A DNA stretch of 12,962 bases from an uncultured Brevundimonas sp. (GTDB lineage Bacteria > Pseudomonadota > Alphaproteobacteria > Caulobacterales > Caulobacteraceae). Under the pieces are notes generated by a model. That model was not told the DNA's origin. It saw only the letters and a list, made by a program, of their open reading frames with translations, and did not search any database. Position 1 is the stretch's first letter; each line of letters begins with the position of its first letter. The stretch is taken from the NCBI GenBank assembly GCA_946481425.1, contig CAMLNT010000051.1, forward strand, positions 1 to 12,962, read 5' to 3'. A program made the translations under genes and the position numbers. Positions 5,740 to 12,962 of this stretch are shown here, piece after piece.

Positions 5740-8291
5740 TCCCGGAAGACGCCCTCGCCGCGGTCCGCGCCGATCTCGAGGCGGCGCGCGAGCGGGCGGG
5801 GTTGAGGCTGGACGCCGGCCTCAAGGGTGTCGAGGCCGCCCGCCTCTATGCCGCCGCGGCCGACCATGCCGTCAAGGCCCTTTGGGAAATCGCCCGCGCG
5901 GGGATGGCGCCGGACGCCGAGCGGTTCAGTTTGCTGGCGGTCGGGGGTTACGGCCGGGGCGTGCTCGCGCCCTACTCGGACCTCGATCTGATGATCCTGC
6001 GCTCGGGCGCAGCCGCGCCGCGCGGCGAGCCGGTCGTCCAGACCCTGCTCCATGCGCTTTGGGACCTCGGCTTCAAGATCGGCTGGGCGGTCCGTACGCC
6101 CAACGAGGCCCTGCGGCTGGCGCGCGATGACATGACCATCCGCACGACGCTGCTGGAGGCGCGTCATCTCGCCGGCGATCAGGCGCTCACCGACGCCTTC
6201 CTCGACCGATTTCGCAAGCAGGTGAAGAAGGCCGACGCCCGCCCCTTCATCGCCGCCAAGCTGGCCGAGCGCGACGCGCGTCACCGCAAGGCGGGCGCCG
6301 TCCGCTATCAGGTCGAGCCCAACGTCAAGGACGGCAAGGGCGGCTTGCGCGACCTGAACGCCCTGTTCTGGATCGCCCGATCCCTGGCGCCGGAAAGCCC
6401 GCTCGGTCAGTCCGTCCTGGAGGGTCTCCTGACCCACAAGGAACAGCGCCTCGCCGTCCAGGCCTTCGATTTCCTCTGGGCCGTGCGCATCCATATGCAC
6501 CGGCTGGCCGGCCGCGCCGAGGACAAGCTCAGCTTCGATCTCCAGCCCGAGGTCGCCAAGCGCATGGGCTGGTCGGGCCGCGGCGACGAGCCCGCCGTCG
6601 AACGTTTCATGCGCCGCTATTTCGTCATCGCCCGCGACGTCGGCGCCCTGACCCGCGCCATGTCGGCCAAGCTCGAGGCCATGCAAGCCAAGCCCGCCGG
6701 TGGTCTGATGCGGCTTCTGCCCCTGCCGCGCCGTCGCCCGAAGCCGTCCCCGATCGAGGGCGTGGTCGAGGAGGGCGGGCGTCTGACTGTCCACGACCCG
6801 GCGATCCTGGCCGACCACCCCTTGCGCATGCTCGAACTGTTCCGCGAGGCTGACCGGCAGGGCCTGGACCTGCACCCCGACGCGTTCGGCGCCGTCGCCC
6901 GGTCACTGGATCGCGTCAGCCCGTCGCTCAGGCGCGACCCGGAAGCCGCCCGCGCCCTGATCGACATCCTGGCCCACGGCCGCCAGCCTTACCGGACGCT
7001 CAGCCTGATGAACGAGGCCGGCCTGCTCGGCCGCTTTCTGCCCGAGTTCGCGCGTGTCGTCGGTCAGACCCAGTTCAATCGCTATCACGCCTACACGGTG
7101 GACGAGCACACCCTCCAGGCGATCGGCATCCTGAAAGACATCGAGACCGGCGCCCTGAAGGACGACCATCCGCTGTCCCACGCCATCTTCCCCAAGATCG
7201 CCGACAAGGAGGCGCTCTATCTCGCGCTCCTGCTCCACGACGTCGGCAAGGGCGGCACGCGTGGCCAGCTGGAAGACGGCGCCATCGCCGCCCGGCGGGC
7301 CTGTGAACGGATGGGCCTGGATCCCGCCCGCGCCGGTCTCGTCGCCTGGCTGGTCGAGCACCACCTCGTCCTGTCCGACTTCGCCCAGAAGCGCGACACC
7401 GCCGACCCGGCGACCATCGCAGCCTTCTCAGAAATCGTTGGCGATCTCGATCGGCTTCGCATGCTGCTCGTCCTGACGGCCGCCGACGTCCGCGCGGTCG
7501 GCCCGGGTGTCTGGAACGGGTGGAAGGGTCAGCTGATGCGCGAGCTCTACTCCGCCACCGAAGCCCGGTTCCGGGGCGAGGACGAAACGCCGGACGAGAT
7601 CGCGCCTCCCGACGCCGCCCTGATGGCGCGAGCGGTCAAGCAAGGCGCGGCCGCCGCCCTCGTGCACAGGCCCGAATGGGACACCGCAGAACTGACCTTC
7701 GTCGCGCGCGACCGGCACGGCCTGTTCGCCGATGTTGTCCAGGCGCTGGCCGCCGAGGGCGCCGACGTCACCGGGGCGCGGGTCCGGACTTCCGAGGAAG
7801 GCTGGGCCGTCGACGCCTTCCAGCTCCAGGACGGCCAGGGCGGCCCCTTCGCCCTCGACGACCCCCGGCTCAGCCGACGGCTCGAAAAGGCCGTCGTCGA
7901 GGCCTCGCTCGGTCGCGCCCGCCCGCGCCCGCCTCACGCCCCGCCCGGCCGGACATCCGTCTTCGACGTCGCCCCCGTGGTGGTCTTCGACAATCCCGAG
8001 GGCGGCTCGGCGACGATCGTCGAGACGTCAGGGCGCGACCGGCCGGGCCTGCTGGCCGACCTGGCCCGCGCCCTGACCGACGCCGGACTGGCGATCCGCT
8101 CGGCCCATATCGAGAGCCATGGCGCGCGGGCCGTGGACGCCTTCTATGTCACGACGCGCAAAGGGGCCCGCCTGACCGCCGCCGCCGATCAGGCCCGGGT
8201 CCGCGAGGCCCTGCTGGCGGCGCTCAAGCCGGGCGCGGACACCGCCCCGGCGCGCCGGCTCGCCCGCGCCCCGGCCAGCGCGGCGCGATGA
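5736..8291 (+). CDS. glnD: Bifunctional [protein-PII] uridylyltransferase/uridylyl-removing enzyme GlnD
   Basis: GlnD senses glutamine and adds or removes UMP on PII proteins (GlnB/GlnK), setting nitrogen assimilation. The 851-residue protein has all four parts. The nucleotidyltransferase has GGYGRG (70-75) and the catalytic SDLDL (D82, D84). A helical linker follows. The HD hydrolase has H458, the H501-D502 pair in LLLHDVGKGG, H542/H543 and D584. Two ACT domains bind glutamine: the first at about 648-720, containing ARDRHGLFADVV, and the second at about 757-830, containing GRDRPGLLADLA. Both activities therefore look intact. It is slightly shorter than the enterobacterial protein. The GTG start at 5736 overlaps the mutS stop (GTGA), implying translational coupling. 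No own promoter or strong ribosome binding site was noticed. The C-terminal tail after ACT2 is rich in Ala, Arg and Pro and is probably disordered. Confidence 0.97.
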   Translation: MIPEDALAAVRADLEAARERAGLRLDAGLKGVEAARLYAAAADHAVKALWEIARAGMAPDAERFSLLAVGGYGRGVLAPYSDLDLMILRSGAAAPRGEPVVQTLLHALWDLGFKIGWAVRTPNEALRLARDDMTIRTTLLEARHLAGDQALTDAFLDRFRKQVKKADARPFIAAKLAERDARHRKAGAVRYQVEPNVKDGKGGLRDLNALFWIARSLAPESPLGQSVLEGLLTHKEQRLAVQAFDFLWAVRIHMHRLAGRAEDKLSFDLQPEVAKRMGWSGRGDEPAVERFMRRYFVIARDVGALTRAMSAKLEAMQAKPAGGLMRLLPLPRRRPKPSPIEGVVEEGGRLTVHDPAILADHPLRMLELFREADRQGLDLHPDAFGAVARSLDRVSPSLRRDPEAARALIDILAHGRQPYRTLSLMNEAGLLGRFLPEFARVVGQTQFNRYHAYTVDEHTLQAIGILKDIETGALKDDHPLSHAIFPKIADKEALYLALLLHDVGKGGTRGQLEDGAIAARRACERMGLDPARAGLVAWLVEHHLVLSDFAQKRDTADPATIAAFSEIVGDLDRLRMLLVLTAADVRAVGPGVWNGWKGQLMRELYSATEARFRGEDETPDEIAPPDAALMARAVKQGAAAALVHRPEWDTAELTFVARDRHGLFADVVQALAAEGADVTGARVRTSEEGWAVDAFQLQDGQGGPFALDDPRLSRRLEKAVVEASLGRARPRPPHAPPGRTSVFDVAPVVVFDNPEGGSATIVETSGRDRPGLLADLARALTDAGLAIRSAHIESHGARAVDAFYVTTRKGARLTAAADQARVREALLAALKPGADTAPARRLARAPASAAR

Positions 8292-8318
8292 CGCTTGCGG
8301 CCTATCGCCCACGCGCCT

Positions 8319-8323
8319 AGAGG
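8319..8323 (+). promoter_or_regulatory. Ribosome binding site fixing the GTG start of murJ
   Basis: AGAGG lies 6 nt before the GTG at 8330-8332, in the 38-nt gap after glnD. It supports this start over the in-frame ATG at 8399, which is preceded by a G run immediately touching the codon, too close for a normal Shine-Dalgarno. Confidence 0.5.
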
Positions 8324-8329
8324 CCGGAT

Positions 8330-9967
8330 GTGACCGATGCTCCCCCGACGCCACCCGTGACCCCGCCCAATCCCGGCCGTGCCCAGGCCTCGGGGGGGAT
8401 GATCCGGTCTTCCATCGTCTATGGCGGCCTGACCTTCGTCAGCCGAATCCTCGGTCTTGCCCGGGACATGGCGATCACGGCCTTCCTCGGCGCCTCCGCC
8501 GGGCCGGCGGCCGACGCCTACAACACCGCGCTCAGCTTCCCGAACCTGTTCCGCCGCATCTTCGCCGAGGGCGCCTTCACCGCCGCCTTCGTCCCGGCCT
8601 ACGCCCGCACCCTCGAGGAGAAGGGCCAGGAGGAAGCCGACAAGGTCGCCATGGACGCACTGGCGGTCCTGGCCACGGTCACGACCGTGCTGGCCATCAT
8701 CGCCATGGCCGCCATGCCGGTCCTGATGAATGTCATCAATCCGGGCTTCCGCGACGACCCCGAGAAGTTCCGCCTCGCGGTGGTCCTGACCCAGATCGCC
8801 ATGCCCTATCTGCCGGCGATCACCCTGGTGGCCCTGCTTTCGGGCGTGCTGAACGCGCGCGGACGCTTCATTGTCTCGGCCATCGCGCCGTCGCTGCTGA
8901 ACCTGTTCATTCTCGCGGGGCTGCTCGTGCCCGCCGACAGTCCCGAACAGGCGGCCCAGGGCGCGGTCTGGGGCATCTTCGCCGCCGGACTCGGCCAGCT
9001 GTTGCTGCTGGCCTGGGGCGTCCGCAAGGTCGGCGCACGCCTGCGGATCCATCCGCCGCGCCTCACGCCCGAGATCAAGGCTCTGTTCCTCCTGGCCATC
9101 CCCGGGGTCATCGCGGGCTCGGCCACCCAGATCAACGTCTTCATTTCCCAGGCCCTGTCGAGCGAGGTGGACGGCGCCCGGACCTGGCTGTCGACGGCGG
9201 ACCGTCTCTACCAGCTTCCGCTCGGCCTGATCGGCGTGGCGGTGGGCGTGGCGCTCCTGCCGGCGCTGTCGCGCGCCGTCGGCGCCGGCGACCAGCGCGG
9301 GGCCCAGACGGCCATGGACGACGCGCTTGCCTTCTCCATGGCCCTGACCCTGCCCGCCGCCGCCGCCCTCATGGCCATGCCGCTGCTGCTGATCGAGGGG
9401 CTGTTCATGCGCGGCGCCTTCGTCCTTTACGACGCCCAGAACACGGCCGCGGCCCTGTTCCACTATGGCTGGGGCGTGCCCGCCTTCGTGCTGACGCGCG
9501 TACTGACGCCCGCCTTCTTTGCGCGCCGCGACACCAAGGGACCGATGTGGTTCGCCCTGGCCTCTGTCGCGGTCAATGTCGCCCTGTGCCTGAGCCTGTT
9601 CCAGGTCATCGGGGTGCCGGGCCTCGCGGTGGCGACCAGCGCCTCGGCCTGGCTGAACGTCGCCCTGATGGTCTTCACCCTGCGCCGCCGCGGCACCTGG
9701 ACGCCGGACCGGGCGACCCTCGTGCGGCTCGCCAAGATCCTCGGCGCCAGCGCCGTCATGGGCGCGCTCATCGTTGGCCTGCTCGCCTTCCGCGACCGGC
9801 TCGAACCGCTGCTTCACGGCCAGGAGCTGCTGATGCTGGTGACCTGTGCGCTGGGCGGCGGGGCCTATGCGGTGCTGCTGCTCCTGTTCCGCGCGGTCAC
9901 GCCGGCGGAAATCCGGGCGGCGTTGCGCAGGAAGCCGGGTGCGGCGCCCTTGCCGCCGGAGGCGTAA
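8330..9967 (+). CDS. murJ: Lipid II flippase MurJ (MviN family)
   Basis: MurJ moves lipid-linked peptidoglycan precursor across the inner membrane and belongs to the MOP exporter superfamily. The 545-residue protein is hydrophobic throughout, consistent with about 14 helices. It carries the family's opening signature SRILGLARD (38-46), ADAYN (61-65), and FPNLFRRIFAEGAFTAAFVP (70-89). By spacing, R39, R45, D62 and R75 correspond to the functionally important R18, R24, D39 and R52 of the E. coli protein, and R292 in ADRLYQLP corresponds to R270. The position equivalent to E. coli E273 is glutamine (Q295). With the GTG start there is a 23-residue Pro-rich segment before MIRSSIVYGG; an internal ATG at 8399 would remove it. 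It lies 38 nt after glnD and 17 nt before trpS, so it is probably co-transcribed with both. Confidence 0.97.
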   Translation: MTDAPPTPPVTPPNPGRAQASGGMIRSSIVYGGLTFVSRILGLARDMAITAFLGASAGPAADAYNTALSFPNLFRRIFAEGAFTAAFVPAYARTLEEKGQEEADKVAMDALAVLATVTTVLAIIAMAAMPVLMNVINPGFRDDPEKFRLAVVLTQIAMPYLPAITLVALLSGVLNARGRFIVSAIAPSLLNLFILAGLLVPADSPEQAAQGAVWGIFAAGLGQLLLLAWGVRKVGARLRIHPPRLTPEIKALFLLAIPGVIAGSATQINVFISQALSSEVDGARTWLSTADRLYQLPLGLIGVAVGVALLPALSRAVGAGDQRGAQTAMDDALAFSMALTLPAAAALMAMPLLLIEGLFMRGAFVLYDAQNTAAALFHYGWGVPAFVLTRVLTPAFFARRDTKGPMWFALASVAVNVALCLSLFQVIGVPGLAVATSASAWLNVALMVFTLRRRGTWTPDRATLVRLAKILGASAVMGALIVGLLAFRDRLEPLLHGQELLMLVTCALGGGAYAVLLLLFRAVTPAEIRAALRRKPGAAPLPPEA

Positions 9968-9984
9968 GGCTCTAGGCGCGAGCC

Positions 9985-11022
9985 ATGTCCGACGCTCCCC
10001 AAGTCCCTTACGCCGGCCCGCGCCGGATTCTCTCCGGCATCCAGGCCTCCGGCGCCCTGCATCTGGGCAACTATCTCGGCGCCCTGAAGCGCTTCGTCGA
10101 CCTGCAGGACCAAGGCGCGCCCTGCTTCCTGTTCGTGGCCGACATGCACGCCATCACCGTGTGGCAGGACCCGGACAAGCTGACGGCCCAGACGCGCGAG
10201 ATCGCCGCCGCCTACATCGCTTCGGGCCTCGATCCGGCGAAGTCGACCATCTTCCCCCAGTCGGCCGTGCCCGCCCACGCCGAGTTGGCCTGGATCTTCA
10301 ACTGCGTCGCCCGCCTCGGCTGGCTCGACCGCATGACCCAGTTCAAGGAGAAGTCCGGCAAGCACAAGGAGCGCTCGTCGGTCGGGCTCTACACCTACCC
10401 CGTGCTCCAGGCGGCCGACATCCTGCTCTACAAGGCCACCGAGGTTCCGGTCGGCGAGGACCAGAAGCAGCACCTCGAGCTGACCCGCGACATCGCCGCC
10501 AAGTTCAACAACGACTTCTCGGCCCCGGGCTTCTTCCCCCTGCCGGACCCGGTGATCCAGGGCCCCGGCACCCGCGTCATGTCGCTCCGCGACGGCCAGG
10601 CCAAGATGTCCAAGTCCGATCCGTCCGACGCCAGCCGCATCAACCTGACCGACGACGCCGACGCGATCAGCCAGAAGATCAGGAAGTCCAAGACCGACAT
10701 GGGCGTGATGCCCGAGGTCGGCGAGGCGCTCGACGACCGGCCTGAGGTGAAGAACCTCATCGCCATCTACGCCGCTCTCTCCAACCAGACCCGCGATCAG
10801 GTCACCGCCGAGTTCGCCGGCCAGGGCTTCGGCGCCTTCAAGCCGAAACTCGCCGAGCTCGCCGTCGAATCCCTCGCGCCGGTCACCGCCGAGATGCGCC
10901 GCCTGATGGCCGACCCCGCCGAGATCGACCGGGCGCTCGCCGCCGGGACCGAGCGCGCCCGCGCGGTCGCCGAGCCGGTGGTCGACGAGGTCAAGAAGAT
11001 CGTCGGCTTCTGGCGGGCCTAG
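9985..11022 (+). CDS. trpS: Tryptophanyl-tRNA synthetase
   Basis: This class I aminoacyl-tRNA synthetase activates tryptophan with ATP and loads it onto tRNA-Trp in the cytoplasm. The 345-residue protein has the usual bacterial length. The HIGH-type motif is present as HLGN (26-29, in [12 protein letters not shown]), DMHAIT follows in the Rossmann core, and the KMSKS loop is exact at 207-211 ([10 protein letters not shown]). The remainder is the helical C-terminal domain that contacts the anticodon. No residues appear missing. The ATG at 9985 is preceded by only a modest purine stretch, and it lies 17 nt after the murJ stop, so it probably depends on the upstream transcript. No leader peptide, T-box or other tryptophan control element fits in the 17-nt gap. 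Confidence 0.98.
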   Translation: MSDAPQVPYAGPRRILSGIQASGALHLGNYLGALKRFVDLQDQGAPCFLFVADMHAITVWQDPDKLTAQTREIAAAYIASGLDPAKSTIFPQSAVPAHAELAWIFNCVARLGWLDRMTQFKEKSGKHKERSSVGLYTYPVLQAADILLYKATEVPVGEDQKQHLELTRDIAAKFNNDFSAPGFFPLPDPVIQGPGTRVMSLRDGQAKMSKSDPSDASRINLTDDADAISQKIRKSKTDMGVMPEVGEALDDRPEVKNLIAIYAALSNQTRDQVTAEFAGQGFGAFKPKLAELAVESLAPVTAEMRRLMADPAEIDRALAAGTERARAVAEPVVDEVKKIVGFWRA

Positions 11023-11083
11023 GGCTCGACTTCGCCCGCAAGCTCCGGGAAGCTCGCTCCGAGCCGGTCCGCGACAAGGCCTC

Positions 11084-11767
11084 ATGACCCATCCCCTCGA
11101 CCGCCCCGCCTGGTCCGCCCTGAACTCGGGCCAGTCGCATTTCGCCGTCGGCGATGACCGCGCGAAACGCTACGCTGAGGGCTACGCCGTCTTCCTCGCG
11201 TCAGCCGACGAGACGCCGGAGAGCCTCGCCGCCATGGCCGCGCTCAATCCCCCCGAGGGCGGTATGATCCTGATGGAGGCGCGGCCCGCGCCGCTGGCCC
11301 CCACCATGACCGCCGCCAGTTTCCGAGACGGCGTCCAGATGATCTGTTCGGCCCTCGCTCCCGGCGGTTCCGACCTCGACTTCGAACCCCTGACCGAGGC
11401 GGACGCGCCCGAGATGCTGGCGCTCGCGACCCTGACCAGGCCCGGTCCTTTCTTCGACCGGACCCATCGCCTCGGCGACTTCATCGGCGTGAAGCGTGAC
11501 GGTCGCCTCATCGCCATGGCCGGCGAGCGGATGAAGCCCACGGGCTTCACCGAGGTCTCGGGCGTGTGCACACACCCGGACGCGCGGGGCCGGGGCCTGG
11601 CCGCAGGGCTGATGCGCATCGTCACAGAGCGGGTCCTGGCTCGCGGAGAGCAGGCCTTTCTGCACGCCTACGCCGACAATACCGGCGCCATCGCCCTGTA
11701 TGAGCGGCTCGGCTTCTCCATCCGGACTCCGGTCACGGTCATCGCCACGGGGCCGAACCGGGCCTGA
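11084..11767 (+). CDS. GNAT family N-acetyltransferase (FR47-like C-terminal domain)
   Basis: The 227-residue protein carries a GNAT fold in its second half. The acetyl-CoA pyrophosphate loop R-G-R-G-L-A lies at 168-173 within GVCTHPDARGRGLAAGLM. It is followed by the C-terminal motif HAYADNTGAIALYERLGF (194-211), in which the YERLGF segment is diagnostic. The first 95 or so residues have no obvious acetyl-CoA loop and may be a degenerate second GNAT domain, as in some FR47-like proteins. The substrate cannot be read from the sequence. It is cytoplasmic, without a signal peptide. It follows trpS by 61 nt on the same strand with an AAGG ribosome binding site 4 nt before the ATG, so it is probably the last gene of the mutS-to-trpS run. 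It converges on the hydrolase gene downstream. Confidence 0.9.
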   Translation: MTHPLDRPAWSALNSGQSHFAVGDDRAKRYAEGYAVFLASADETPESLAAMAALNPPEGGMILMEARPAPLAPTMTAASFRDGVQMICSALAPGGSDLDFEPLTEADAPEMLALATLTRPGPFFDRTHRLGDFIGVKRDGRLIAMAGERMKPTGFTEVSGVCTHPDARGRGLAAGLMRIVTERVLARGEQAFLHAYADNTGAIALYERLGFSIRTPVTVIATGPNRA

Positions 11768-11836
11768 CGCAATGTCCCGCCTCCGGCGCGGATTTGTCCC
11801 GCGATGTCCTCGCTGTCCCCGTCCCGCTTGTCCTCG

Positions 11837-12595
11837 TCAGAGGCGGTCCAGAAAGCCCCTGAACCGCTCGAGCGATTCCTGCGTCAGGGTCGCGTCGTGG
11901 CGCATCGGACCGAAGCCGCCGTCGGTCGACGGCTCGTCATAGGCGTGGGTGCCGCCCGCGACCCAGACCTCGACCTGGGCGCCGCCGCGTTCGACCCGGT
12001 CGTGGATGCTGCGGGCGTTGGCGACCGACGTCAGGTGATCGTCGCGCGCGATCACGGCCAGCACCGGCGGATTGCGCACCCATGGCCGCGTCCGGCTGAG
12101 CGCGCCCGGCCCGACGTAGGGATAGAACAGGCCGAGGCCCGCGACGCCCGCCAGGGCCGGCGCCGCAGTCTGCGGATCGGCAAGACCCGCCTCCCCGGCG
12201 CGCTCCAGCCGCATGGTCATCAGGTCCATCATCGACCAGGAGCCGTGGCTCCATCCGGCCATGACGAGCTTCGACGCATCGACGTCGGGCCGCTGCGCGA
12301 GGCCCCAGACGGCGGCGGCCACGTCACCCGCCCGCTCGGATCCCCGCAGAAGCACGCCGGTGCAGACCAGCGTCAGCGACATCGTCCGATCCCAGCCGCG
12401 CGGCGCGTAGCTGTCCACCACGAAGGCCCGCCAGCCCGCCTCGACCGCGGCCTGCGCATACATCGGCAGGTGCGGCCTCAGGCCGCCGCAGCCGTGGAAC
12501 AGGATCACGGCCGGCCGGGCCTGCCCGTCATCCGGCCCATAGGCCGCGACGTGGGGCGCCAGGCGCTCCCAGCGGGCGGCGACGGTCTCGGTCAA
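11837..12595 (-). CDS. Dienelactone-hydrolase-like alpha/beta hydrolase
   Basis: The 252-residue protein has the alpha/beta hydrolase layout. HGCGG (34-38) provides the oxyanion hole, GWSHG (114-118) is the nucleophile elbow with S116, a late strand ends in VIARDDH with D185 or D186 as the acid, and H217 in GTHAYD completes the triad. The order and spacing match the dienelactone hydrolase family and related carboxylesterases, but the nucleophile is serine rather than the cysteine of true dienelactone hydrolases. No convincing signal peptide is present, so it is probably cytoplasmic. The substrate is unknown. The start is a TTG at 12595-12593 that overlaps the stop of purH (TTGA); no ATG or GTG lies in frame before the oxyanion motif. 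Translation is therefore probably coupled to purH, although no purine-pathway role for it is known to me. Confidence 0.85.
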   Translation of the reverse strand: MTETVAARWERLAPHVAAYGPDDGQARPAVILFHGCGGLRPHLPMYAQAAVEAGWRAFVVDSYAPRGWDRTMSLTLVCTGVLLRGSERAGDVAAAVWGLAQRPDVDASKLVMAGWSHGSWSMMDLMTMRLERAGEAGLADPQTAAPALAGVAGLGLFYPYVGPGALSRTRPWVRNPPVLAVIARDDHLTSVANARSIHDRVERGGAQVEVWVAGGTHAYDEPSTDGGFGPMRHDATLTQESLERFRGFLDRL

Positions 12596-12962
12596 TGCCG
12601 GAACACCCGCACGCCCGTGAAGGCCATGGCGATGCCCTTCTCGTCGGCGGCCGCGATGACCTCCTCGTCGCGGATCGAGCCGCCCGGCTGGATCACGCTG
12701 GTAGCTCCGGCCGCGACGGCCTCGAGCAGCCCGTCCGCGAACGGAAAGAAGGCCTCCGATGCACAGGCGCTGCCTTCCGCCAGCGAGTGGGCCAGACCCT
12801 TGGCCTGGCCCGCCTCGCGGGCGCGGATAGCCGCGATCCGCGCGGAGTCGCGGCGGTTCATCTGTCCCGCCCCGATGCCCGCCGTCTGGCCGTCCTTGGC
12901 GTAGACGATGGCGTTGGACTTCACGTGCTTGGCCACCGTGAAGGCGAACAGCATGTCCTCGA
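12592..12962 (-). CDS. purH: Bifunctional AICAR transformylase/IMP cyclohydrolase PurH, C-terminal part
   Basis: The gene enters from the right edge, and only the last 123 codons including the stop are visible. PurH formylates AICAR with 10-formyltetrahydrofolate and closes the ring to IMP, the last two steps of de novo purine synthesis. The visible part belongs to the transformylase domain: [20 protein letters not shown], then [24 protein letters not shown], and the conserved ending [15 protein letters not shown] followed by [10 protein letters not shown]. The ATG at 12954 is an internal methionine, since the frame stays open to the window edge with plausible residues (E, D) before it. The N-terminal cyclohydrolase domain and the transformylase Lys-His pair lie outside the window. 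The stop overlaps the start of the alpha/beta hydrolase gene. Confidence 0.97.
   Translation of the reverse strand, partial: EDMLFAFTVAKHVKSNAIVYAKDGQTAGIGAGQMNRRDSARIAAIRAREAGQAKGLAHSLAEGSACASEAFFPFADGLLEAVAAGATSVIQPGGSIRDEEVIAAADEKGIAMAFTGVRVFRH

Noticed and set aside
5709..6875. 388-residue open frame antisense to the start of glnD
   Set aside because: It is a shadow of glnD, whose nucleotidyltransferase motifs lie on the plus strand; no conserved domain is visible in the antisense product.
8288..8320. Ten-codon frame (ATG overlapping the glnD stop) before murJ
   Set aside because: It is too short to judge, has no ribosome binding site of note and no regulatory codon bias; it is probably chance.
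8189..9817. 542-residue open frame antisense to murJ
   Set aside because: It is the by-product of G/C-rich third positions in murJ. The translation is low-complexity (Gly, Arg, Gln, His, Asp rich), matches no family I recognise, and murJ on the other strand is unmistakable.
11023..11065. Inverted repeat GGCTCG/CGAGCC after trpS
   Set aside because: The arms are 6 bp separated by 31 nt with no T tract, so it is neither a convincing terminator nor a clear regulatory structure.
9865..11085. 406-residue open frame antisense to trpS
   Set aside because: The composition is Gly/Leu/Val/Asp/Arg-biased like other shadow frames, and trpS covers the same DNA with exact HLGN and KMSKS motifs.
11787..11803. 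Possible terminator hairpin CGCGG/CCGCG between the converging genes
   Set aside because: The stem is only 5 bp with a 7-nt loop, and no T run follows on either strand.
1..12962. Defence system, prophage, toxin-antitoxin or CRISPR content
   Set aside because: No repeats in array form, integrases, transposases, nuclease-immunity pairs or phage genes were seen. The DUF2975/XRE pair superficially resembles a toxin-antitoxin layout but the first product is a four-helix membrane protein of a known non-toxin family.

Overview
The window is a chromosomal segment of a G+C-rich alphaproteobacterium, most likely in the Caulobacterales (Brevundimonas- or Caulobacter-like). The evidence is strong G/C preference at third codon positions, tight gene packing, the gene order mutS-glnD-murJ-trpS on one strand, and the character of the encoded proteins. 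No rRNA, tRNA, CRISPR, insertion sequence, phage gene or clear sign of recent transfer was seen. Almost all of the DNA is assigned to 12 coding sequences, two of them cut by the window edges. The longest stretch without a gene is 143 bp.

Left part, minus strand (1-1471): the N-terminal 227 codons of a ComM/YifB-type AAA+ ATPase, preceded by a DUF2461 protein. Both read leftwards. A short hairpin lies against the comM ribosome binding site.

Positions 1472-1614 form a divergent control region. It carries a candidate promoter for the leftward genes and a perfect 17-bp palindrome in front of a rightward cassette of three overlapping genes (1615-3028): a four-helix DUF2975 membrane protein, a 79-residue Cro/CI-type DNA-binding protein and a polytopic membrane protein distantly like DUF2306. 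This cassette is the least understood part of the window. It looks like a small, possibly self-regulating membrane/transcription-factor module.

Central part, plus strand (3064-11767): a compact housekeeping run of mutS (mismatch repair), glnD (PII uridylyltransferase, nitrogen sensing), murJ (lipid II flippase), trpS (tryptophanyl-tRNA synthetase) and a GNAT acetyltransferase. mutS and glnD overlap by 4 nt, and the other gaps are 17-61 nt, so co-transcription is likely. The functions are not one pathway. This is growth-related housekeeping.

Right part, minus strand (11837-12962): the C-terminal end of purH (final two steps of IMP synthesis), whose stop codon overlaps the TTG start of a dienelactone-hydrolase-like alpha/beta hydrolase. 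This pair converges on the acetyltransferase gene across a 69-bp gap with no convincing terminator.

I found no convincing evidence of a novel defence or mobile system. The best leads are the palindrome-headed DUF2975/HTH/membrane cassette and the hydrolase coupled to purH.
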